From positions 1 to 37,313 of IMG/VR virus record IMGVR_UViG_3300023242_000756: a stretch of DNA of 37,313 nt; one strand, given 5' to 3'. The notes under the pieces were generated by a model. It saw only the letters and a program-made list of their open reading frames with translations, had not been told where the DNA came from and made no database searches. Below are positions 7,604-14,606 of the stretch, piece after piece. Each line of letters starts with the position of its first letter. The first letter of the stretch is position 1. The stretch comes from a virus. A program made the translations under genes and the position numbers.

Positions 7604-9481
7604 GTGGACGGACGCGGAAATCGAGATGGCAAAAGCCCTTGGTCATCTCTAGATAGTCAACTACCCGAGGCAACTCGCGCTCAAGAGTTACGTGACTCTG
7701 GCTCATCTACTCCGGATTTATTTGAACTAGACCCTCAAAAAGACGCTGAGGCATTCCGAGACGCAATTCAGAAGCTAAAAGAGAGCAATAAATACTCAGC
7801 ATCTGTCTATGTTTACGATGTCGAAGAGTATCGTAACATGCGACTTTTCTCAACCGAAGATGGTACTGCTGGTATTGCACTGAAACCAGATGGCGACATT
7901 GTCTCCGGGTTTGTCTACGCTGACTCCCCACATAAAAGAGCCATCTCATCTATGCTGTCTCAAATGGTCGAGCTTGGCGGCGATCGTTTGGATGCTTTTG
8001 ACACGGTACTACCAGGGATATACGCTAATTCTGGGTTCAAGCCAGTAGCCAGAGTTCGTTGGGACAATGAGTTCGCACCAGATGGCTGGGATAAAGAAAC
8101 CTACAGTAAATTTAATAATGGTGAACCAGATGTAGTAATTATGGCGTATGACTCAGATCGTGTCGGATCTGAGTACGACCCTACAGAAGGAGAAGTCTTT
8201 GATGACTATGATGCAGCCATGGAGGCCCGCAATACAGAGCTAGAGGAACTAAAAAAAGAAAAAGAGCCGGATCTTTCTCCTGACAATGAGTACGCTGATC
8301 CTGGCCCCGTCTCGAGAGAGCGTCCTTCTTTCGATGCAGGGATCTCTGACTTTGAGGTCGACGATAGCGAATTGGAGACCGGCGAAGAAGAGGACCTATC
8401 TTCCGCGGTGAAGCTTAAAAGGCTAATAGCCAATAACCCTGGCCTCTCTAGATTTATAAATCGTATGGCTAAGGCTCCTGTGCGAAACCCAGTAAAAACG
8501 CTGCAGAGCGCAAGAGACCTGAAGAAAGCACTTGCGGACCTTGACGTGTCTGACTTTGAGGTAGAGGGGTTCACTCCAAGCGTAAGTCACTCAGGAATGA
8601 GTCGCTCTGACATAAACTTAATTAGGGATAATCTTTCTGCTAATAATATAACCGTTTCCCCAGAAGAAGCAAGAGACCTGGCGGATATCCTCAACTACGT
8701 AATTAACTTTGAAGGTATGACCACCGAAGAAGCTGTTATAGCCGCACTAAAGAAAGACGGGATTAGATACTCTAACAAAAATAATATTGCCGTCAAATCT
8801 GTAGATCTCCCGATCATATTTGAAAACGAAGATTCTAAAGAGTTACCGGATCCTAAGACGGCTAGACTGGTTACCACTCCGAAAGAGACCAAAGATATTC
8901 TTGCTGCCATGGGCAAGATAAATGCTTTTTTTGAGAGTGAAGGATCGCTTCCGGGCACCTTAGATCCAAACGCTATCTCCATTAGAGTTGTGCCAAATCA
9001 AAATGCCTTCGACAACCTATACAACTTGTTAGACATAACAGAGACAGGTAGAATAAAATCTCGTGCTACCACTTTTGGTGCAAACATACCCAACCTTGTA
9101 GAGCTCCCAGTTGAAGAATACCTAGCCGGTAGAATTCCCCTAACCGACAACAGAGATCTGAGCAGCAACATCATACTAAACTTAAAGTTCCTCAGGGAGT
9201 ACGCAGATAAGACTAAATTTGAATCAGGTTCCAGAATTCAGGAAACATTAATCCACGAATTTGGCCACACTCTGCATCGATCCTTCGGCCTCAGTTGGGG
9301 TCGTAAGAAGACTGTCAGTAGTCTTGGCGAGTACTACAGCGTGTTCAAGCAATTTGTCTCGGATTACGGAACAACAAGCCCTAAAGAGCACTTTTCCGAC
9401 TCGTTTTCGCAGTACCTCCTAACCGGTGATTCTCCCCAGGGGTGGAAAGCATTCATGAAATCTCAGGGTATACTTAAATGA
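7604..9481 (+). CDS. GNAT-like domain plus HEXXH metallopeptidase domain; C-terminal half of predicted frameshift fusion
   Basis: From the GTG this is 625 residues, but the frame is open back to 7463 and most likely is entered by frameshift from the preceding ORF (fusion of 961 + 666 = 1627 residues). Residues about 15-190 resemble a GNAT-type acetyltransferase fold seen in phage head polyproteins, with LDAFDTVLPGIYANSGFKPV as the typical C-terminal GNAT strand-helix. A charged, helical middle follows. The C terminus carries HEFGHTLH (zinc ligands H551 and H555, catalytic E552) and a likely third ligand E595 in PKEHFSDSFSQYL, a gluzincin-like arrangement similar to phage-borne and toxin metallopeptidases. 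The GTG has AGGAG at 7594-7598, so separate initiation is possible, although the purine-rich Gly codons could mimic a binding site. Substrates are unknown: prohead maturation or an ejected effector are both open. Confidence 0.75.
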   Translation: MDGRGNRDGKSPWSSLDSQLPEATRAQELRDSGSSTPDLFELDPQKDAEAFRDAIQKLKESNKYSASVYVYDVEEYRNMRLFSTEDGTAGIALKPDGDIVSGFVYADSPHKRAISSMLSQMVELGGDRLDAFDTVLPGIYANSGFKPVARVRWDNEFAPDGWDKETYSKFNNGEPDVVIMAYDSDRVGSEYDPTEGEVFDDYDAAMEARNTELEELKKEKEPDLSPDNEYADPGPVSRERPSFDAGISDFEVDDSELETGEEEDLSSAVKLKRLIANNPGLSRFINRMAKAPVRNPVKTLQSARDLKKALADLDVSDFEVEGFTPSVSHSGMSRSDINLIRDNLSANNITVSPEEARDLADILNYVINFEGMTTEEAVIAALKKDGIRYSNKNNIAVKSVDLPIIFENEDSKELPDPKTARLVTTPKETKDILAAMGKINAFFESEGSLPGTLDPNAISIRVVPNQNAFDNLYNLLDITETGRIKSRATTFGANIPNLVELPVEEYLAGRIPLTDNRDLSSNIILNLKFLREYADKTKFESGSRIQETLIHEFGHTLHRSFGLSWGRKKTVSSLGEYYSVFKQFVSDYGTTSPKEHFSDSFSQYLLTGDSPQGWKAFMKSQGILK

Positions 9482-9660
9482 TGAAGAAAAAAGCGGTTAC
9501 AGTGCTACCAATTACTATCGACACTGAAGACGGACCTGTCGAAGAGTTAGTAAACTTAGATGATCTGACCTTAGATCAGATAACAGAGCTTGCGAGAGCT
9601 GACAAATCTTATATCCCTTACGCACTATCTAGGTACTTAGAAGAGCCACTAGACAAATAG
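9478..9660 (+). CDS. Small acidic protein, unknown function
   Basis: This 60-residue protein overlaps the previous stop as ATGA, implying translational coupling. It opens MMKKK, then is acidic, with a LDDLTLDQITELARADKSYIPYALSRYL helix-turn-helix-like pattern of two amphipathic helices. I do not recognise a family. Its position at the end of the frameshift cluster and before a promoter-like gap makes it the last gene of that transcription segment. Confidence 0.65.
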   Translation: MMKKKAVTVLPITIDTEDGPVEELVNLDDLTLDQITELARADKSYIPYALSRYLEEPLDK

Positions 9661-9680
9661 TTGGTAATATATGATAAGAT
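9650..9680 (+). promoter_or_regulatory. Putative sigma-70 promoter with extended -10
   Basis: TAGACA (9650-9655, five of six to TTGACA) is followed after 19 bases by TAAGAT (9675-9680), itself preceded by TG at 9672-9673 as in extended -10 promoters. The spacing is longer than ideal. A perfect 9-base palindrome starts directly after the -10, where an operator would block initiation. Confidence 0.4.
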
Positions 9681-9704
9681 TATAGCTAGATCCAACTAGC
9701 TATA
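9681..9704. repeat. Perfect 9-base inverted repeat, operator-like
   Basis: TATAGCTAG (9681-9689) and CTAGCTATA (9696-9704) are exact inverse complements around ATCCAA. The arms are AT-rich with no following T-run, so a terminator is unlikely; it overlaps the expected transcription start of the putative promoter just upstream and fits a dimeric regulator site or an mRNA 5' hairpin. Confidence 0.6.
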
Positions 9705-9723
9705 GAAAAAGATTAGGATCAAA

Positions 9724-10116
9724 ATGGCTGAAGAGCAATTCGAACTTTCTGGCGACCCTACGATCTACTTCTACGTAGACAAGGAAACCGAGCAAGTAGA
9801 TGGAATCTACATGTTTAGCATGTTTGGCATAATGGGCCGAATTAAGGGGGAAGACTGGGAGATAGCCTCTCGTGCAGAAGAGCCTCTGAACGGTTACATC
9901 ACCTCTCCTGAAAAATATACGGTCTACGCTTTTGACTGGGATACTGACATTCTTCTTGCAGAAGATTCTGACCCAGACGACGATGAAGAGTGGAACCCAG
10001 TAGTAATCCAAGCCTGGGGACGTGGCGAAGACCTCTCTGTAGACGACATCTCAGGGTTTAGCAGAGTAATTTCGGCCGGTGAATCGGTTGACCCCTCTGA
10101 AGTGACCCCATCTTAA
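9724..10116 (+). CDS. Acidic 130-residue protein, unknown function
   Basis: The gene starts at an ATG six bases after TAGGA and follows a putative promoter plus palindrome. The product is strongly acidic, with a DSDPDDDEEW stretch near residues 80-90, and has alternating hydrophobic/polar strands in the N-terminal half (PTIYFYVDKE, YTVYAFDWD), suggesting a small beta domain. There are no cysteines, no signal peptide and no catalytic motif. Acidic small proteins in head operons can be chaperones, scaffold helpers or DNA mimics; nothing here decides among them. It lies ten bases before the protease polyprotein, so it is probably co-expressed with head maturation. Confidence 0.65.
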   Translation: MAEEQFELSGDPTIYFYVDKETEQVDGIYMFSMFGIMGRIKGEDWEIASRAEEPLNGYITSPEKYTVYAFDWDTDILLAEDSDPDDDEEWNPVVIQAWGRGEDLSVDDISGFSRVISAGESVDPSEVTPS

Positions 10117-10125
10117 TAACGGAGT

Positions 10126-13100
10126 ATGATGAGCACTAATCGTATGTACACTATCCCTGGCGGCGTTCAGAATGAAGCTAAAAAGGCTTTAAACTGGCGC
10201 AAGGAGGCCAAGCGAGGTGGCACACCGGTAGGAATTAATAGCGCGCGTACTCTTTCAAAGGGTGGTCAAATTGGTATCGAAAAAATTCGTCACATTGCTA
10301 AATACTTTCCTCGTCATGAGGTTGACAAGAACGCAAAAGGCTATGAGCGCGGAGAAGATGGATTCCCATCTAACGGCCGTATTGCTTGGGCACTTTGGGG
10401 TGGGGACGCCGGGCAGAGATGGGCTTCTGCAATTGTAGAGCGTGAAAACAAAAGAGCCATCGCTGCAGGTGGATATGATCTATCTCATGGCGAATCCGAT
10501 TACAGAGAAACGCCCCACTATGAGCCTGACCTCAGTGCGTTTAAGCAAGCCCACGAATTAGACCTATTCCTTGGGCCAGAATTCATGGTTCGTATACGTC
10601 TAGACAATTCTGGTATAGATCGTCTATATAAAATTGATGTTGATGGAATGGTATCCGTCTGGGACGACTGCGGCTGGGACGACATGGGCCACGTTGATGG
10701 TGATGTTTATTCATACGACCGAGCTTTAGATGCTGATATTGAAACTTCCGAGTTCGACCATGTAATAATAGACCCCTCTGCTGCGGTAATTATTTCAGCC
10801 TTTCTACAGGCTAGACCTAATCAGCCGGTTAGATTAGATGAGATAGACCCAGAAGAAACCAGGCTTGTAGCCGATGGTCTTATGGAAGAAGACTTTGTAA
10901 TGATCGACAGGGTTATTACTGCTGCCGGGACCACAGATTCCCCTACAGATAAAGACGGTGACTTTACTCCTGAAGAAAGATCTAATCTAGCCAAAACTCA
11001 GCCGAGAGACGCTAGTGGGCTTTTTGTTAAGGTCGGCTCGCGAACTGTTGTTGGCGGAGACACAGAGCGAGGTTCTGGAGTAATTACCGGGATTGATTAC
11101 GCGATGGGAAAAGTTAAGGTAAAACTTGACAGCGGAAAAGATATTTCCGTGGACTCTAAATTCACGCAAGGTGAAGACTCCGTTGAGGGGCCGATGCCAG
11201 TTCCAAAAAACATCGCTCCCTTAGACCTCAGCGGTATCGTTGCCGAGCCCAGGACCCCAAGAAACTCTCCAATTGCTCGTCTACCCGGGACACTGCCAGT
11301 TTTGAGTGATAAAGATATTAATTCCATTATTAATGATTTTCCATCATATGTAGCAAAAATGCGTAAGTCTTATAAAACTTATGATGACAAGCCTAAGGGT
11401 TTAAAGGCATATGACAAGAAATTAGTTAAAGAACGTCACGGTATAAACGCCGCCGCCACTGGTGACGTAGATCAGATTAACGACCCGTCGGAATCGGACG
11501 TCACTGCTAAATACTTAGCGATCGTGTCTCCTGACGACAAGGGTGCGGTAATGGATTTGATTGCAATTGTTCCTGCAGCAACAAGCTCTACGCAGCCGGA
11601 AATATACGAGCGCAAAGAGGGCAAGTGGCAGAGAAGTGAACAGCTTCTAATGGACTTAAAATCATCAACACCACCTCCCGTAGTCGAGCTTGATGATAAA
11701 AAAGTTCTAGACGATGTACTTAAGCAAGCTGACGAGGCTTCACCTATGCAGGCATCCGCATACGAATTCTCCATTTTCTGGGAAAGAGTAGTGGAGCCGT
11801 TGCTCTCAGCTGGTGGTGCTGACCGTAACCGTGGTAATGCAGATGCACTTCGTCGCTACTGGACTAAGGGCAAGGGCGCAGCAAAAATCCGTTGGAACAC
11901 TCCCGGTGATTGGACTCGCTGTGTTCGCCAGCTCTCTAAATACATGGGCCCACGCGCGAAGGGCTACTGCCAACTTCGCCACAAGGAAGTAACTGGTGTC
12001 TACACTGGAAGCGAAAAAAATGTTGGAAAGAGAAAGGGCTTAAAAGCTTCTACTTCTCTATTTGCAACTGAGAAAGAATTTGATTCAGCAGTCTTTGAAA
12101 AGTCTCGTCTAGCAGCAATAGCATCCGATGCGCGTGAAAAGGTTGCTCTAATCGCTGATGCTTCCTATGGTAAGTCCGGGGCTGAATTCTACATACCTCT
12201 GATTGTGCCTGAAGAAGCCGAATCTGGTGATGGTAGAAAATTTAAAAAAGGCTCGATAAGCGTACGTGACTTACCGATCCCGCTTCTTTGGCAGATTAAA
12301 ACTGGTGCAGGTCACGATGGATCCGTAGTTGTAGGTCGAATTGACTACGTTGAAAGGATTGAGGGAGGTGTTGGAAACGCTCGTGGTGTTTTTGATTCCG
12401 GCCCTTACGGTCGCGAGGCAGAGAGATTAGTTAGATATGGTTTCTTGCGTGGAGTCTCCGTGGATTTAGATCAATTTGAGGCACAAGAAAACAAGAGCCC
12501 AAAGACTGAAAACTCTGAAGATGGCGAAGTTATGGGCAAGGATAAATTGACCATAAACAAGGCCCGTATTATGGCTGCTACAATTGTAGCTAAGCCTGCA
12601 TTTCAGGAGTGCAGCATATCATTGCAAGAACAAGGGGAGCAGGAGTACGAAGTGACCCCTAAAGATGGCATATATGAAGAATGCATTGACGGTTTTTGCG
12701 ACCTTGAACCAATCATGGCTTCTGGGTACCTGGAATCCGAGATTCCAATGGCACCACCTGCCCAATGGTTTGCTGACCAGAAACTTCTCAAGCCAACGCC
12801 ACTAACTATAGATAAAGACGGTCGTGTCTACGGACACATAGCCGCGTGGCACATTAGCCACATTGGACTGCCACGCTCAACTAAGCCTCCTCGATCTCGT
12901 AGCAAGTACGCATACTTCAACACTGGAGTAGTCAATACTGCCGAGGGCACTGATGTCACCGTTGGTCAACTAACCCTTGCTGGTGGCCATGCTCCACTAA
13001 ATGCGGACGCTTCATCTGCTGCCAGACATTACGACGACACCGCCTCAGCTATTGCAGATGTGCACGCTGGCGAGGATCAGTTTGGTATTTGGGTATCTGG

Positions 13101-14490
13101 CTGCTTGCGTCCAGACGCTGATGAAATGCAGATACGAGCACTTCGCGCCTCAGCACCTTCTGGGGACTGGCGTCCAATTAATGGGTCCTTAGAACTGGTT
13201 GCTGTTTGTCAAGTTAACGTTCCTGGATTCCCTACTGCACGTGCAATGATTGCATCCGGCAAAATATTCGCGCTTGTTGCCGCTGGAGCTAGCCATATGG
13301 CAGTACTAAAAAGCCAAGCAGTTCAGACGTTATCTCAGAAAGCAAACACTCTAGGTCAGCTCGCCGCTACTGCTCCAGACCTAAAGATGAGAGTAAGAGC
13401 TGCCAAGAAATCTCTTCGCGAGGCCAATCTAGAGGCAATAACCGCTAGCGCTACCCTGATGAAGGAAAAATCACTAATTGCTGCTGCAATATCAGAGCTG
13501 GCTAAGATCCCAAGTGATCTAAGGATGGAGTTAGCAGAAAAGGGCTACGCCATGAAAGATGGCTCTTACCCCATTCGTGACACTTCTGATTTACAAAACT
13601 CCATTAAAGCGTACGGAAGAGCAAAAGACTCTGAGAAATCCGCAGTGCGTAAGCACATAACCAAGCGTGCTCGTCAATTAAAGGGATTTAGTATGATTCC
13701 TCAGGAATGGGCTTATGCAAACTCTACGGAAGCAGCCGACAAGGTTGACTTAATGCGTAGATCAATCACTGCCGCAGCAAATTCTGATTGTGGTTGCGAC
13801 TTACCTGTTGAAACAGTGGTGGCTGCTGTCCCGAAAGATGAAATCTCTGAAACTGAGCTAAAGAAGCTAAAAGACGCAAAGTCTGAAGCCGACAAGCAAA
13901 CCGAAGAAGAGATTGAAGCAGCTAAAGCAGTCAAATCTGGTAAGGCGGACATTGAGGATCTAGATGAGGACGGTAAGCCTAAATACGTTTCTGGTGTAAA
14001 CCAGCCACGTGACGCAAAAGGTAAGTACCGCACAGTTCTAGCTCGCCTAAAACAGAACTTAGGTGTTGCAGGTCTGGCAAAAGCATTGAAAAAAGCTGAA
14101 GATGCTGAAAACCTAGACTTTGCTGGTGACTATCGGGCTTCTGCGGACGCAAGCGGCGAGCTGATCGGCATGATCGACCGAATTGACTCAAAAGCTTTAA
14201 ATCCAGAAGCTCTAGAGAATGTTCGCGCAACCGCCGCAGAGCTAGGCACTGTGATTTCCAACCTACCTCTCCCTTTTGGCAAGGATGCAGAGAAATTAAA
14301 GTTTAGCGATCTACCGTCTGGACTAAAGGATTTAATCAAGAAAATGATTACCCGAGTCGAGGCAAAAATCGGTAAAGAGGATGCAAATATTGCTACGCAA
14401 AGTTTGAAATCCTTCATGTCGGGTGCAGATCTGTACTCTCAGGGTGAAGTTCAATCTGAGATGAGCAAGTTGCTCCGACTCCTTACCTAA
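10126..14490 (+). CDS. Capsid maturation (prohead) protease polyprotein, 1454 residues
   Basis: Several actinophage head domains are joined here. Residues 8-115 (IPGGVQNEAKKAL, HIAKYFPRHEVD, GFPSNGRIAWALWGGD) form one conserved block. QPRDASGLF at 292 leads into a small KOW-like barrel. Residues 546-625 (RRYWTKGKGAAKIRW, KYMGPRAKGYC) form another block. The protease domain, about 690-855, resembles S78/HK97 prohead proteases, with candidate catalytic H730 in GHDGSVVV and S778 in LRGVSVDL. Residues 895-1065 (GHIAAWHISHIGLP, PPRSRSKYAYF) and a DUF6582-like block at 1141-1200 (YAMKDGSYPIRD) follow, then a second QPRDAKGKY at 1293 and a helical C terminus. Translation may begin at the second ATG (10129), six bases after CGGAG. 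The protease presumably cuts itself, scaffold and capsid N termini during maturation. Confidence 0.85.
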   Translation: MMSTNRMYTIPGGVQNEAKKALNWRKEAKRGGTPVGINSARTLSKGGQIGIEKIRHIAKYFPRHEVDKNAKGYERGEDGFPSNGRIAWALWGGDAGQRWASAIVERENKRAIAAGGYDLSHGESDYRETPHYEPDLSAFKQAHELDLFLGPEFMVRIRLDNSGIDRLYKIDVDGMVSVWDDCGWDDMGHVDGDVYSYDRALDADIETSEFDHVIIDPSAAVIISAFLQARPNQPVRLDEIDPEETRLVADGLMEEDFVMIDRVITAAGTTDSPTDKDGDFTPEERSNLAKTQPRDASGLFVKVGSRTVVGGDTERGSGVITGIDYAMGKVKVKLDSGKDISVDSKFTQGEDSVEGPMPVPKNIAPLDLSGIVAEPRTPRNSPIARLPGTLPVLSDKDINSIINDFPSYVAKMRKSYKTYDDKPKGLKAYDKKLVKERHGINAAATGDVDQINDPSESDVTAKYLAIVSPDDKGAVMDLIAIVPAATSSTQPEIYERKEGKWQRSEQLLMDLKSSTPPPVVELDDKKVLDDVLKQADEASPMQASAYEFSIFWERVVEPLLSAGGADRNRGNADALRRYWTKGKGAAKIRWNTPGDWTRCVRQLSKYMGPRAKGYCQLRHKEVTGVYTGSEKNVGKRKGLKASTSLFATEKEFDSAVFEKSRLAAIASDAREKVALIADASYGKSGAEFYIPLIVPEEAESGDGRKFKKGSISVRDLPIPLLWQIKTGAGHDGSVVVGRIDYVERIEGGVGNARGVFDSGPYGREAERLVRYGFLRGVSVDLDQFEAQENKSPKTENSEDGEVMGKDKLTINKARIMAATIVAKPAFQECSISLQEQGEQEYEVTPKDGIYEECIDGFCDLEPIMASGYLESEIPMAPPAQWFADQKLLKPTPLTIDKDGRVYGHIAAWHISHIGLPRSTKPPRSRSKYAYFNTGVVNTAEGTDVTVGQLTLAGGHAPLNADASSAARHYDDTASAIADVHAGEDQFGIWVSGCLRPDADEMQIRALRASAPSGDWRPINGSLELVAVCQVNVPGFPTARAMIASGKIFALVAAGASHMAVLKSQAVQTLSQKANTLGQLAATAPDLKMRVRAAKKSLREANLEAITASATLMKEKSLIAAAISELAKIPSDLRMELAEKGYAMKDGSYPIRDTSDLQNSIKAYGRAKDSEKSAVRKHITKRARQLKGFSMIPQEWAYANSTEAADKVDLMRRSITAAANSDCGCDLPVETVVAAVPKDEISETELKKLKDAKSEADKQTEEEIEAAKAVKSGKADIEDLDEDGKPKYVSGVNQPRDAKGKYRTVLARLKQNLGVAGLAKALKKAEDAENLDFAGDYRASADASGELIGMIDRIDSKALNPEALENVRATAAELGTVISNLPLPFGKDAEKLKFSDLPSGLKDLIKKMITRVEAKIGKEDANIATQSLKSFMSGADLYSQGEVQSEMSKLLRLLT

Positions 14491-14505
14491 AAAGTAGGGT
14501 AAAAT
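14477..14505 (+). promoter_or_regulatory. Putative promoter before the major capsid gene
   Basis: TAGGGTAAAAT at 14495-14505 is identical to the motif at 4551-4561 and contains the -10-like TAAAAT. GACTCC is the sequence 17 bases upstream and is a weak -35. The motif straddles the start of the gap (14491-14606) before the capsid start I prefer, so it could boost capsid transcription. Confidence 0.4.
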
Positions 14506-14606
14506 TATCCCTAGGTGGAGCGCCTTTCGTTTTTACGCAGAGTCCCTCGGCCTTGACTGTAATCAAGGATGCTAGACATCCAAAAATAACTGGCCTAGGA
14601 GGTACA

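Noticed and set aside
7527-7655. Short zero-frame ORF after the TAG (MDQDQEPKV...) as a small gene
   Set aside because: It overlaps the -1 frame linker and the start of the downstream gene, and its repetitive Gln/Asp pattern is what Gly/Pro/Asp codons give when read one frame over.
9661-9723. Palindromic gap as a tRNA or intrinsic terminator
   Set aside because: It is too short for a tRNA, and the AT-rich 9-pair stem is followed by an A-rich sequence and not by T residues.
14553-14606. TTG 14553 as start of the capsid gene
   Set aside because: No Shine-Dalgarno sequence before it, while GTG 14607 has AGGAGG four bases upstream and begins with the family-typical helix.
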